Positions 34,995 to 44,324 of a stretch of DNA of 64,000 nucleotides are shown piece after piece. Below the pieces are notes generated by a model. It searched no databases and was not told where the DNA came from. It saw only the letters and a list, made by a program, of their open reading frames with translations. Both the position numbers and the translations under genes were made by a program. Source of the DNA: Lysobacterales bacterium (GTDB lineage Bacteria > Pseudomonadota > Gammaproteobacteria > Xanthomonadales > Wenzhouxiangellaceae); assembly GCA_002722315.1 (NCBI GenBank), contig PBLG01000011.1, forward strand, positions 1 through 64,000, written 5' to 3'. The first letter of the stretch is position 1. Each line of letters opens with the position of its first letter.

Positions 34995-36597
34995 AATCTT
35001 TTTGCTGCTCGCGGTCCTTGTCTTCCTGGCAGGCTGCGGCGCCCCGGAATCCGACGATCATGCCCACGGGGCCGACGAAGCAGAACACGCCCATGACGAC
35101 GGAGCGGCGGCCGAGGTGGTCACTCATTACACGGCGCAGAGCGAACTGTTCGTCGAATTCCCGCCGCTGGTCGCGGGCCGGGGTTCGCGCTTCGCGGCAC
35201 ACGTCACGCACCTGGACGACTTCGAGCCGGTGCGGTCCGGCCGGATGGACGTCGTGCTTTCCAGTGACGGCCGCACGGTGGCGCGCTTTCGGGTCGAACA
35301 GCCGGCGCGCGACGGGCTGTTCACACCCACTGTCACGCCGCGAGAGCCCGGCGAGTTCGAGCTGAGTATCGAGGTCGAGGCACCGGGCCTGAGTACCGTT
35401 CACCAACTGGGTCGATACCGGGTCTTTGCCGGCCCCGGCGCCGCGCGGGTTGTTGGGGACGCACCCGCCGGCGAGATCACGTACCTGAAGGAACAGCAGT
35501 GGCGTGTTCCGTTTGCCACCGAGGCCGTTCGACTCGTTGCGATGCGCGCGTCGGTGCCGGGCGTTGCTTACGTTCAGGCGCCGGCCGACGGAAGCGCGCA
35601 GGTCGTCGCGCCTGCAGACGGCTATTTCACCAGCGTCGACGTGCCACGCGCCGGCCGGCGCGTCGAATCCGGCGAGATCCTGGGCTACCTCGTTCCCCGC
35701 CTCGGCGAGGGGACAGACTTCGGCCGGCTCAGAGCCGAACTCGAAAGCGCCCGCAGCCGGCTCGACCTGGCGCGCAGCGATGTCGAGCGCTTGAGCGCAC
35801 TGGTCGACAAGGGCGCAGTGCCCGAACGCAGGCTTGTAGAAGCACGTGCCGAGCTGGATGTCGCCGAAAGCGAATTCCGCTCCGCCCGCGGGCGCGTCCA
35901 GCAACGGGAAGGCGATGCGGCCGAGGCCGGGATTGCCTTGAGGGCGCCGGTATCGGGCGAAATCGTCGACGTGGCGATCGCACCGGGGGCGTTCGTGCGC
36001 ACCGGCGAGCCCATGGTGTGGCTGGCGGACGCAGACCGGCGCTGGCTGGAGCTGCGCGTGCCCGAAGCACACGCCGGCCGGCTGAGCGAGACCAGCGGCG
36101 CCTGGTTCGTGACCGGCGACACTGCCGTGGTGCTCGATGCCTCCACCGGCGCCAGGGTCATTCAGGCCGCCCGGCGCGTCGACCCGGCATCGCGCACGGT
36201 GGCGGTGACGATCGAATACCCGGTGTCGACCGGCCTTCGTGCGAACGCCGACGCCTCCGCTAGCGGCCTTGATGAATCCGACAGCAGGCCGATTCCCGGC
36301 GCGCCCGGCCTGATCGGACTCGGCCTGGCCGCGCACGTCTACGTCGGCGCGCCGAGCGAGCGCATTGCAGTCCCGAAGAGCGCGATCATCGACGACGGTG
36401 GCCGACCGGTCGTCTACCTGCAGAGCGGCGGCGAGACCTTCCAGCGGCGGCCGGTGGAGACCGGTATCCGCGACGGCGACCGGATCGAGATCGTCTCGGG
36501 ACTGGAAGTCGGCGAGCGCGTCGTGACCGTCGGCGCCTACGACGTCAAGCTCGCGGCCACCGGCAGCGAAGAGGTCGGCCACGGCCATGCGCACTGA
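34987..36597 (+). CDS. RND efflux periplasmic adaptor, CzcB-like
   Basis: 536 residues from the ATG at 34987, overlapping the His-rich gene by eight bases. Lipobox at LAGC (Cys17), then a His-rich stretch (DDHAHGADEAEHAHDD). A long extra beta domain occupies about 45-140, then comes the adaptor core: lipoyl half (VVAPADGYFTSVDVPRAGRRVESGEILGYL), coiled coil (LRAELESARSRLDLARSDVERLSALVDKG...), second lipoyl half (LRAPVSGEIVDVAIAPGAFVRTGEPM), barrel and membrane-proximal domain. The protein ends VGHGHAH. It links the CzcA-type pump to the CzcC-type duct. The extra N-terminal domain and His segments fit metal delivery. Confidence 0.9.
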   Translation: MLRIFLLLAVLVFLAGCGAPESDDHAHGADEAEHAHDDGAAAEVVTHYTAQSELFVEFPPLVAGRGSRFAAHVTHLDDFEPVRSGRMDVVLSSDGRTVARFRVEQPARDGLFTPTVTPREPGEFELSIEVEAPGLSTVHQLGRYRVFAGPGAARVVGDAPAGEITYLKEQQWRVPFATEAVRLVAMRASVPGVAYVQAPADGSAQVVAPADGYFTSVDVPRAGRRVESGEILGYLVPRLGEGTDFGRLRAELESARSRLDLARSDVERLSALVDKGAVPERRLVEARAELDVAESEFRSARGRVQQREGDAAEAGIALRAPVSGEIVDVAIAPGAFVRTGEPMVWLADADRRWLELRVPEAHAGRLSETSGAWFVTGDTAVVLDASTGARVIQAARRVDPASRTVAVTIEYPVSTGLRANADASASGLDESDSRPIPGAPGLIGLGLAAHVYVGAPSERIAVPKSAIIDDGGRPVVYLQSGGETFQRRPVETGIRDGDRIEIVSGLEVGERVVTVGAYDVKLAATGSEEVGHGHAH

Positions 36598-36648
36598 GAT
36601 CGCCGAAATCGACTCGCGGAGCCGATTTGCTGACGGATTCAGCCGGCA

Positions 36649-39600
36649 ATGATTGATCGCGTCATTTCCTGGTCGCTGGGCAACCGGCTCCTCGTGCTTG
36701 TGCTGGCCGTCGGTCTGCTGGCCTGGGGCGGCTGGTCGGCGATGCGCACGCCGGTGGATGTCTTTCCCGACCTGACCGCTCCGACCGTGACCGTCGTCGC
36801 CGAAGCCCACGGCATGCCGCCGGAAGACGTCGAGATCCAGGTGACGCTGCCGATCGAGACGGCGCTGAACGGAGCATCCGGCGTGCGCCGGGTGCGCTCG
36901 ACCAGCGGCATCGGCATCAGCGTGGTCACGATCGAGTTCGACTGGGGCACCGACATCTATCGAGCGCGCCAGGTCGTGGCGGAAAAACTGCAGATCGCGC
37001 GCGCCTCGCTGCCGGCCGAAATTCCGCCACCGGTGCTGACACCGATCACCTCGATCATGGGCGAGGTCATGTTCATCGCGCTCAAGTCGAATGCAACGAA
37101 TCCCGGCATCGACGAGCAGATGGCGCTTAAAACTGCGGCCGACTGGGTCGTAAGGCGGCGCCTGTTGGCCGTGCCGGGGGTGGCTGAAGTCATTCCGATC
37201 GGCGGTCGCACGCGCCAGTTCCAGGTCATCGTGCGGCCCGAGCGACTGGCCAGCTTCGACGTCTCCATGGACCGGGTACTCGAGGCGGTGCGCGAAGCCG
37301 GACGTAATGCGTCGGCGGGCTTCATGGTCGAAAACGGTCAGGAATTCCTGATCCAGGGCATCGGTCGAATACGCGAAATCGAAGATATCGAACAGGCCGT
37401 AGTCGCCCGGCGCGGCGACGTCCCGGTACTGGTGCGCGACCTGGCGGTGGTGCAGATCGGCCCGGCGCCGCGGCGCGGCGCGGCCGCGCACAGCGGGGAA
37501 CCGGCAGTGGTGCTGGGGATCCAGAAGCAGCCGGGCGTCAATACACTGGGGCTGACCGATCGCCTGAATTCGGCGATCGACCAGATCCAGGCCTCGCTTC
37601 CCGACGACATGCGAATCGAGACCGATGCGTTTCGACAGGCAGACTTCATCGGGATCGCGATCGACAACCTCGGCGTGGCCCTGCGCGACGGCGCGATCCT
37701 GGTCGTGGCGATCATGTTCGTCTTCCTGCTGTCCGCGCGCGCCACCGGCATCGCGCTGTTGGCGATTCCGCTGTCGTTGCTGACCGCGGTACTGACCATC
37801 CGGGCAATGGGCGGCAGCATCAACACAATGACCCTGGGCGGCATGGCGATCGCGCTGGGCGCGCTGGTCGACGATGCGATCATCGTGGTCGAGAATATCG
37901 TGCGACGACTGCGCGAGAACCGGACACGAGCGACCGAAGTACGTCGCTCCAACGTTGCAGTCGTTTTCGATGCCACGCGTGAAATCCAGGGTTCGATCGT
38001 GTTCGCCACGCTGATCATCATCCTGGTCTTTCTGCCGTTGTTCTTCCTCACCGGTGTCGAGGGCAGGTTGCTCGAACCGCTGGGCCTGGCCTACGTGGTC
38101 TCGCTGGCCGCATCGCTGCTGGTCGCGCTGACGGTCACCCCGGTGCTGTGCCTGCTGATGCTGCCCGGACGACCCGATGCCGAAACCGGCCATGACAACC
38201 GTCTCACCGCCACGCTCAAGCGCGGCTACCGGCCGCTGCTGGAAACCGCACTTTCGCACTGGCGCCTTGTCGCGACGATGGCCGTCGGCCTGCTGGTCGC
38301 GGCCTGCATCTGGCTGGCATTCGCCGGTCGCGGTTTCCTGCCCGAGTTCAACGAAGGAGCGCTAACGGTCAGTGTGGTGACGCTGCCCGGCACCGCGCTC
38401 GAGGAATCCGACCTGATCGGCGCGAAAGTCGAGGACATCCTGCTGGCGGAACCGGAGGTGGTCGCGACGACCCGGCGCACCGGCCGGGCCGAACTCGACC
38501 CACACGCCCAGGCGGTGTATTCGTCCGAAATCGATGTCAATCTCAAGATGCGCGATCGCGAAAAAGCAGCACTGCTCGCCGAACTGCGCCGACAGTTCGC
38601 GTCGATTCCGGGCACCAACATCGTTATCGGCCAGCCGATCTCGCACCGGATCGACCACATGCTGTCGGGCACGCGGGCAAATATCGCGATCAAGATATTC
38701 GGTCCCGAACTGCCCGAGCTTCGCCGGCTCGGCGGGCGCATCGAACAGATCGCGGGAGAAGTCGACGGCGCCGTCGACGTCGCGATGGAGCAGCAAAGCG
38801 AGATTCCGTTCGTCTCCATACGGTTCGACCGCGCGGCGCTGGCGCGTTACGGCGTGTCCATGGCGGCCGCCGCCGAGATGGTCGAGGCGGCCTTCGGCGG
38901 GACCGTAGTCGGCAGCGTGCTCGAGGGATCGGCCAGCTTCGACCTCGTCGTGCGCTACCCCGAATCGATGCGCGACGACTTCCAGGCCATTCGCGATACG
39001 ATTTTCGAAACCCCGCCCGGCGCGGAAATCACGCTGGATACCATCGCCGACGTCCAGCGCGCCCGAGGCCCCGACACGATCAGCCGCGAGAACGTGCAGC
39101 GCAAGCTGGTCGTGATGGCCAACGTGGCTGGCCGCGACCTGGTCGGCGTAGTCGAGGAGATGCGCGAGCGCATCGGCGACCAGATCGAACTGCCGACCGG
39201 TTATCACATCGAGTTCGGCGGCCAGTTCGAAAGCGCCGAGGCGGCCGGTCAGAGGCTGCTGTTGCTGGGCATCGTCGTCATCGCGGGCATTTTCTTCCTG
39301 CTGGTCACCGCATTCAGCTCGGCGCGCGACGCGGCCCTGGTCATGCTGAACCTGCCGCTGGCGCTGATCGGGGGCGTGGCCGGTGTCTGGCTGGCCGGCG
39401 GTGTCGTGACGATCGCCGCGCTGATCGGCTTCATCACGCTGTTCGGCATCGCCACGCGAAACGGCGTGATCCTGGTCGACCATATCCGGCGGCTGGTCGA
39501 CGAGCACGGCATGGATCCGGCAGAGGCCGTTCGCACCGGTGCCGATCAGCGCCTGGTGCCGATCCTGATGACCGCACTGGCCACCGCGCTTGCACTTGTG

Positions 39601-39750
39601 CCGTTGGCGCTGGCCGGCGGCCAGCCCGGCAGCGAGATTCAGGCGCCCATGGCCATCGTCATCCTGTGCGGTCTGATCACCTCGACCGCGCTGAACATGA
39701 TCGTCGTCCCGGCGCTGTACCTTCGCTTCGGTGCCGCCTGCCGGTCGTGA
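36649..39750 (+). CDS. Heavy-metal efflux RND pump, CzcA-like
   Basis: 1033 residues, the usual length for HME-RND pumps. It opens MIDRVISWSLGNRLLVLVLAVGLLAWGGW with VDVFPDLTAPTVTVVAEAHGMPPEDVE, a signature of the CusA/CzcA branch. Helix 4 reads GGMAIALGALVDDAIIVVENIVRRLRE with two Asp in the proton-relay region, as in divalent-ion (CzcA) pumps. Twelve membrane helices and two large periplasmic loops. Works by proton-driven export of metal through the tripartite complex. Methionine relays specific to Cu/Ag are not obvious, so a divalent metal is favoured. Last gene of the efflux operon. Confidence 0.93.
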   Translation: MIDRVISWSLGNRLLVLVLAVGLLAWGGWSAMRTPVDVFPDLTAPTVTVVAEAHGMPPEDVEIQVTLPIETALNGASGVRRVRSTSGIGISVVTIEFDWGTDIYRARQVVAEKLQIARASLPAEIPPPVLTPITSIMGEVMFIALKSNATNPGIDEQMALKTAADWVVRRRLLAVPGVAEVIPIGGRTRQFQVIVRPERLASFDVSMDRVLEAVREAGRNASAGFMVENGQEFLIQGIGRIREIEDIEQAVVARRGDVPVLVRDLAVVQIGPAPRRGAAAHSGEPAVVLGIQKQPGVNTLGLTDRLNSAIDQIQASLPDDMRIETDAFRQADFIGIAIDNLGVALRDGAILVVAIMFVFLLSARATGIALLAIPLSLLTAVLTIRAMGGSINTMTLGGMAIALGALVDDAIIVVENIVRRLRENRTRATEVRRSNVAVVFDATREIQGSIVFATLIIILVFLPLFFLTGVEGRLLEPLGLAYVVSLAASLLVALTVTPVLCLLMLPGRPDAETGHDNRLTATLKRGYRPLLETALSHWRLVATMAVGLLVAACIWLAFAGRGFLPEFNEGALTVSVVTLPGTALEESDLIGAKVEDILLAEPEVVATTRRTGRAELDPHAQAVYSSEIDVNLKMRDREKAALLAELRRQFASIPGTNIVIGQPISHRIDHMLSGTRANIAIKIFGPELPELRRLGGRIEQIAGEVDGAVDVAMEQQSEIPFVSIRFDRAALARYGVSMAAAAEMVEAAFGGTVVGSVLEGSASFDLVVRYPESMRDDFQAIRDTIFETPPGAEITLDTIADVQRARGPDTISRENVQRKLVVMANVAGRDLVGVVEEMRERIGDQIELPTGYHIEFGGQFESAEAAGQRLLLLGIVVIAGIFFLLVTAFSSARDAALVMLNLPLALIGGVAGVWLAGGVVTIAALIGFITLFGIATRNGVILVDHIRRLVDEHGMDPAEAVRTGADQRLVPILMTALATALALVPLALAGGQPGSEIQAPMAIVILCGLITSTALNMIVVPALYLRFGAACRS

Positions 39751-39768
39751 ACCAGTCGGCGCCGTCGT

Positions 39769-41535
39769 TCAGGACGGCGCTTCAGCCGCCTTTTCGTGCC
39801 AGCGAAGAGCCACCGTCTTGGCCTGCTCGAGTTCGCCGCAATAAGTCAACGATCCAGCGACTTTCCGGATGTCCGCGCGCCGCAGTTTGGCGATGATCCT
39901 CGGTTGCAACCCCACGAGGATCAGCGAAACGTGCCCGTGCTTCATTTCGGCCACGAGAGATTTCAGCGCAACAATCGCCGTGCCGTCCATGCTGGGCACG
40001 TCGTGCATGTCCAGGATGACGGTCCTGATCGTCGGATCGACCCGGTGCAGGGATGAAAGCGCTTTCTCGGCGGCGCCGAAGAACAGCGGGCCGTTGATGT
40101 CGTAGAGCGCGACTTCGGCGGGCAGGCCCTTGATCGTCGGGTGATCGTCGATTTCGACCCGCTCGGTTTGCGTCAGCAGCGCCATGCGTCTGATGAACAG
40201 CGCGGCTGCGAGACCGATACCGACGGCAACCGCCAGCACCATGTCGAAGAACACGGTCAGGCCGAAACAGATCACGAGGATGGCCACGTCGCCCGGCGGC
40301 GCCGAGCGCAGGGTGCCGACAAAATGCCTTGCTTCGCTCATGTTCCAGGCGATGATGAACAGCAGGGCGGCGAGTGCGGCCATGGGCACCAGTCCGAGCA
40401 GTCCGGCGAGCGCCACGACCGCGAGCAGCACGACCAGCGAATGGACGACGGCGGCGATCGGCGATCGGGCGCCGCTGCGGATATTGGTTGCGGTTCGCGC
40501 AATGGCGGCGGTTGCCGTGATGCCGCCGAAAAGCGGCGCGACAATGTTGCCGAGCCCCTGGCCGATCAGCTCGGCGTTTGGATCATGCTTCGTCCTGGTC
40601 AACCCGTCGGAGACGACCGCGCACAAAAGCGACTCGATGGCGCCGAGCATGGCGATCGCTATGGCCGGCCCCAGCAGCGCTCTGATCAGGTCGAAGCTGA
40701 GCTTGAGCGGCTCGCCGTCGGCGCCCGGCAGCAGCCACGGTGCCGTGAATGTCGGCGGGACGGGTGGAATGCCGGTTCCCGTCGCGCCGCTCACTTCCCA
40801 GGCAAAGCGCGACGCGATCGTCTCGACGACGGGCCCGGCGTCGGTGCCGCCAAGCCATCGATTGAGGCAAAACGCCGCGATTGCGCCGACCACCAGGCCG
40901 ATCAACGGCGCCGGAACCGGTATGCGAAGACGCGGCCAGGCGAGCATGCAGACCAGCGCAAACAGCCCGACGCCGAGTTCGAACGGCGCCACGGTCGGGA
41001 AAGAGGTGGCGATGACGGCCACGTTGTCGACGAAATGCTCGCCGAGCGGACCCGTTTCCAGCCCGAGAAAATCGGGCACCTGGAGAACAGCGATCACGAC
41101 TGCGATGCCCGCGGTGAACCCCAGCACCACGGGGTAGGGCACGAACTGGATCAGCCGTCCCATTCGCGTCAGTCCGAGGATCACAAGGATCACCCCGGCC
41201 ATCATCGAGGCGATGAGCAATCCGCCCAGGCCGTACTGCTGAACGATCGGAAACAGGATGACCACGAATGCAGCCGTCGGGCCCGAGACGTTGAAGCGCG
41301 AGCCCCCGGTGAGCGCGATGATCGCCCCGGCCACGATCGCGGTGTAAAGCCCGTGCTGGGGCGGCACGCCGGTGGCAATCGCCAGCGCCATGGACAACGG
41401 CACGGCAACGGTGCCGATGGTCAAACCGGCCATCACGTCGGCGCGCAGATCGGTGAGACCGTAGCCATCGCGCCACGCCGCGCGCAGGCCGGTCGCAATC
41501 CCGGGCAGGTTCATCGAAAATCTCTGGCGCGACAT
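39769..41535 (-). CDS. SulP-family anion transporter with STAS domain
   Basis: 588 residues from the ATG at 41535, preceded by GAGAG; ATG codons at 41562 and 41514 are other possibilities. The membrane part opens LRADVMAGLTIGTVAVPLSMALAIATGVPPQHGLYTAIVAGAIIALTGGSRFNVSGPTAAFVVIL, the SulP signature, and has about eleven to fourteen helices. The cytoplasmic STAS domain follows (about 455-585; YDINGPLFFGAAEKALSS...VILDMHDVPSMDGTAIVALKSLV). The family carries sulfate, bicarbonate or dicarboxylates in bacteria; substrate cannot be told from this sequence. Convergent with the czcA-type gene, separated by 18 bases. Confidence 0.9.
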   Translation of the reverse strand: MSRQRFSMNLPGIATGLRAAWRDGYGLTDLRADVMAGLTIGTVAVPLSMALAIATGVPPQHGLYTAIVAGAIIALTGGSRFNVSGPTAAFVVILFPIVQQYGLGGLLIASMMAGVILVILGLTRMGRLIQFVPYPVVLGFTAGIAVVIAVLQVPDFLGLETGPLGEHFVDNVAVIATSFPTVAPFELGVGLFALVCMLAWPRLRIPVPAPLIGLVVGAIAAFCLNRWLGGTDAGPVVETIASRFAWEVSGATGTGIPPVPPTFTAPWLLPGADGEPLKLSFDLIRALLGPAIAIAMLGAIESLLCAVVSDGLTRTKHDPNAELIGQGLGNIVAPLFGGITATAAIARTATNIRSGARSPIAAVVHSLVVLLAVVALAGLLGLVPMAALAALLFIIAWNMSEARHFVGTLRSAPPGDVAILVICFGLTVFFDMVLAVAVGIGLAAALFIRRMALLTQTERVEIDDHPTIKGLPAEVALYDINGPLFFGAAEKALSSLHRVDPTIRTVILDMHDVPSMDGTAIVALKSLVAEMKHGHVSLILVGLQPRIIAKLRRADIRKVAGSLTYCGELEQAKTVALRWHEKAAEAPS

Positions 41536-41716
41536 GCGAACACTCTCTGGGGGAACGATCATTATCCGCCAACAATTCGACACCAGGTTGACGTCGAAAT
41601 GCCTCTCAAGAATCGCCGCTTTGGGCAGCGTCGAAATATCCTGTATCTAGCTGTTTTGGTGTTATTTTTATCCCCATACAGTGTATACTTGAACAGTATT
41701 CGAGTGGAGTCCAGGC

Positions 41717-43057
41717 ATGTCGCATCCCGCAGTTGATCTGTCGTCGCAATCACCCCGCAAACTGCACGAAATCGAATCCGAGATCACCGAGCTGGCTGCG
41801 CACATCCACGCGGCTACGTACCGGCTGCTGGAGCTCGTTCGCGAGTTCGACGAGCGCGAAGGCTGGGGCGGGCCGGGCCTGAAATCATGTGCTCACTGGC
41901 TCAACTGGAAATGCGGCATCGCACTTGGCGCCGCGCGAGAGAAAGTGCGGGTTGCCCACGCATTGAAGGATCTGCCGAAGATCAGCGATGCGTTCCGGCG
42001 CGGCATGGTCAGCTTTTCCAAGGTCCGCGCGATGACCCGCGTCGCGACGCCGGAAAACGAGGAATACCTGATGATGATCGCCCGGCATGGCACGGCCTCG
42101 CAGGTCGAGCATTTGGTTCGGCAATTTCGCAAGGTCAAGCGCATCGAAGCCCTGGAGCACGAAAACCGGCGCCACGCGCTCCGCGAGCTGAACTGGCACA
42201 TCGATGACGACGGCAGCTACGTGATCCGCGCGCGCCTGACCCCGGAGCAGGGCGAGCGCGTAGTGAAAGCACTCGAAGCCGCGTGCGATGAGAATGATTC
42301 CGAGTCAAAAAACGTTCCCGCGGAAACGTGCGACGAACCCGCCGTCGATCAGGTCAGCGATCCGGTCGCCGCGCGCCGGGCCGACGCGCTGGAGCGGCTG
42401 GCTGACGCGTTCTTCGGCAAATCGGGCAGCACTGAAACATCCGCAGTTACCGGTGGTGACCGCTGCACCATCAATCTGCACACCACAGCCGACACGCTGG
42501 CTGCAGACGGCGAAACCGCGGAAGCCGAACTGGAATCCGGCGCACGCGTTTCCGCGGAAACGTGCAGAAGGCTCGCCTGCGATTGCGGACTTGTCCACTG
42601 GCACGAAGACCAGGACGGCTCGGCACTGAACGTAGGCCGCAAGACCCGCAGCATCCCGCCGGCGATTCGGCGCGCACTGCAGCGCCGCGACCACGGCTGT
42701 CGTTTTCCCGGCTGTACGGCCCACAAGTACGTCGATGCCCATCACATCGTGCACTGGGCCGACGGCGGCGACACGAAGATGGACAATCTCGTTTTGCTCT
42801 GCCGCCACCATCACCGCCTTGTTCACGAAGGCGGCTATGGCGCGCGAATGGCCGCCAGCGGCCCGAAATTCACCGACCCGACCGGCCGAAGGCTGCCGAC
42901 ATCAGCCGAAACGCGTTTCCGCGGAAACGTCTTCGAATTGATCAGCCGGAACCGCAAATCCGGTCTGGAAATCAGGCCGGAAACGGCGATTCCGCTTTGG
43001 GAAGGGGAACGAATGGACGACGGCATGGCGGTGGAGGGGTTGTTGCAGCTTGAATAG
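41717..43057 (+). CDS. DUF222-HNH endonuclease-like protein
   Basis: 446 residues. The N-terminal 230 residues are DUF222 (CAHWLNWKCGIALGAAREKVRVAHALKDLPKISDAFRRGMVSFSKVRAMTRVATPENEEYL...). The C-terminal HNH domain is near 325-385 (HGCRFPGCTAHKYVDAHHIVHWADGGDTKMDNLVLLCRHHHRLVHEGG), with the paired HH, Asn and His of the motif. Such genes occur in several copies in many genomes and are thought to spread; biological role unclear. GGAG is eleven bases upstream of the ATG. Three copies of a 16-base palindrome sit within the reading frame, in two different phases. Confidence 0.85.
   Translation: MSHPAVDLSSQSPRKLHEIESEITELAAHIHAATYRLLELVREFDEREGWGGPGLKSCAHWLNWKCGIALGAAREKVRVAHALKDLPKISDAFRRGMVSFSKVRAMTRVATPENEEYLMMIARHGTASQVEHLVRQFRKVKRIEALEHENRRHALRELNWHIDDDGSYVIRARLTPEQGERVVKALEAACDENDSESKNVPAETCDEPAVDQVSDPVAARRADALERLADAFFGKSGSTETSAVTGGDRCTINLHTTADTLAADGETAEAELESGARVSAETCRRLACDCGLVHWHEDQDGSALNVGRKTRSIPPAIRRALQRRDHGCRFPGCTAHKYVDAHHIVHWADGGDTKMDNLVLLCRHHHRLVHEGGYGARMAASGPKFTDPTGRRLPTSAETRFRGNVFELISRNRKSGLEIRPETAIPLWEGERMDDGMAVEGLLQLE
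42313..42929. repeat. Three copies of a 16-bp palindrome inside the HNH gene
   Basis: CGTTTCCGCGGAAACG occurs at 42547-42562 and 42914-42929, with a one-base variant (CGTTCCCGCGGAAACG) at 42313-42328. The first two are read in the same codon phase (VSAET / VPAET), the third in another (RFRGN). The DNA, not the peptide, is therefore what is conserved. I found no further copies in the window. They lie in the linker regions around the HNH domain. Confidence 0.85.
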
Positions 43058-43363
43058 CGTGGCGGCTGGCTGGGCAGGCCGAATAGCGCCGAGCCCGCAT
43101 CCCGGCCGTCATTTGCCTCTCGCATTGATTTCGTGCATCATTTCGGTCGAACGGGCGGTAAAACCTGGCGGGAGAGGTCCATGCAAATGAACGATATCGA
43201 TCGAAACAGGCGGATATTTCAGCGCACCGGAGCTGCTTTTCAGAAATACAGAACCGTGCCAACGCTTAGGACGATCCGGAGCGGGAAACACAGGCGTCTT
43301 TGCCCGCATACTCCATATATGGCCGTTTAGCAGATCATATTCAAATTGGGCTACAACTAGCAG
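43058..43363. other. Intergenic stretch before the second cassette group
   Basis: 306 bases between the HNH gene and the first cassette-like gene. A 65-codon open frame at 43133-43330 has no ribosome binding site and poor composition, so I do not call it. GTTTAGC at 43325-43331 is near the attC core but lacks its partner. Confidence 0.4.
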
Positions 43364-43813
43364 ATGAACAAGTCAGATATATTCGCAGAAGCCACACACC
43401 GCATTGTGTCAAATAATTGGGACCTTCCGGTATCGCCTCAAAAACATGTGATGTCTCGACGCTATCAAGGACCTTGCCTTGAGGTCCGGGAGCGAATTAA
43501 GGACGCGGGCCGCGCAGCTCAGCAATCGGACGAAATCCGGGAAGTATTGATTGGATACATTCTTGAGTCCTATGGACACTTCTATCGCTCTGAAGAGTCC
43601 ACTTTCAATCAGAATAGAAAACATCCGGAATTTGAGGAATATCTTACTCACTGGTTCTATTCGGCACCAGAGTACGTAGATGTTCCAGCGCGGGGATACT
43701 TTAGGAAGTGGTTTACACGTCCAGACGTCCTAAGAATCGAGTCAGGGAATACTTTCTGGCGTTACCGCCCACTAAAAGGTACAACCGGAAGCCGGAAAGC
43801 GCCGGGCCGGTAA
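43364..43813 (+). CDS. Hypothetical protein, probable cassette gene
   Basis: 149 residues from the ATG at 43364 with no clear ribosome binding site. Soluble, with aromatic-rich middle (EYLTHWFYSAPEYVDVPARGYFRKWFTRPDVLRIESGNTFWRYRPL). The last residues (GTTGSRKAPGR) are encoded by attC sequence, so the natural gene uses part of the recombination site as its end, as some cassette genes do. AT-richer than the core. No family recognised. Confidence 0.6.
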   Translation: MNKSDIFAEATHRIVSNNWDLPVSPQKHVMSRRYQGPCLEVRERIKDAGRAAQQSDEIREVLIGYILESYGHFYRSEESTFNQNRKHPEFEEYLTHWFYSAPEYVDVPARGYFRKWFTRPDVLRIESGNTFWRYRPLKGTTGSRKAPGR

Positions 43814-43859
43814 AACCGATTGAGTTCAGTGGCGGCGCCGGTTAACCCCAACGTTATGT
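43779..43859 (+). repeat. attC recombination site 4
   Basis: Left core GTACAAC (43779-43785, one departure from RYYYAAC), right core GTTATGT (43853-43859). Arms CCGGAA..AGCGCCGG and GGCGCCGGTTAA pair. The right core is shared with the next cassette, whose own left core is its exact complement. Confidence 0.7.
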
Positions 43860-43871
43860 GGGTTACCAGTC

Positions 43872-44234
43872 GTGAAATATAAGAACATTAAGTCGGCTAT
43901 TCACAATTTCGGTCATAGTTTCACGAGCCTGATGAACTATGTTGAGGATGGCTATGTTATTGATGAGCTGACTAATATCCATAGGAAAGGCCATGATATT
44001 GAAGTCGACTGGCTAATCCATCGGTTCAAACCGGAGAATCTGGCATCATCACGGATCAAAAAGTCCATCGGCTACTGGGGTGCTTCGTTATGCGACCATA
44101 TGGCTTCACAACGCGTCGAGCTGGAAAGGATCAAATCGCTCCATTTCGTTTGGCCCGCTGGCCAGAGGATGTTCATGCTTGCGGTTGATGACCGGAAGAA
44201 GGAACACAAAATCTATGTCAACAAACTCAAGTAA
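43872..44234 (+). CDS. Cassette-encoded hypothetical protein
   Basis: 120 residues from a GTG at 43872, eleven bases after the attC core and without a ribosome binding site. Soluble; sequence MKYKNIKSAIHNFGHSFTSLMNYVEDGYVIDELTNI...VELERIKSLHFVWPAGQRMFML. The cassette starts TTATGTGG and its attC begins CCACATAAC, exact complements, so it is a complete cassette. No known family. It immediately precedes the RelA/SpoT-domain cassette; a toxin partner role is conceivable but not shown. Confidence 0.7.
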   Translation: MKYKNIKSAIHNFGHSFTSLMNYVEDGYVIDELTNIHRKGHDIEVDWLIHRFKPENLASSRIKKSIGYWGASLCDHMASQRVELERIKSLHFVWPAGQRMFMLAVDDRKKEHKIYVNKLK

Positions 44235-44237
44235 ACC

Positions 44238-44316
44238 ACATAACGAGTCCTTCCACCGGATGCAAGAAACTGCGCTTGGCTCCAGTTTTTACCACCGGTG
44301 ACAGGAAACGTTAGCC
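44238..44316 (+). repeat. attC recombination site 5
   Basis: Left core ACATAAC (44238-44244) within CCACATAAC, right core GTTAGCC (44310-44316). Inner boxes TTCCACCGG and CCGGTGACAGGAA pair with extra unpaired bases. 79 bases. Confidence 0.8.
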
Positions 44317-44324
44317 AGCTGAAC

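Noticed and set aside
34600-38259. Very long open frame on the minus strand opposite the CzcB/CzcA genes
   Set aside because: It is antisense to two clear RND genes, has low-complexity His/Gln/Arg/Gly-rich composition and no domain; it results from high GC on the coding strand.
41675-41705. LexA-type SOS box before the HNH gene (ACAGTGTATACTTGAACAG)
   Set aside because: The left half reads CAG instead of CTG, so the CTG-N10-CAG pattern is not met.
43133-43330. 65-codon open frame after the HNH gene
   Set aside because: No ribosome binding site, no protein-like pattern, overlaps the start region of the cassette group.
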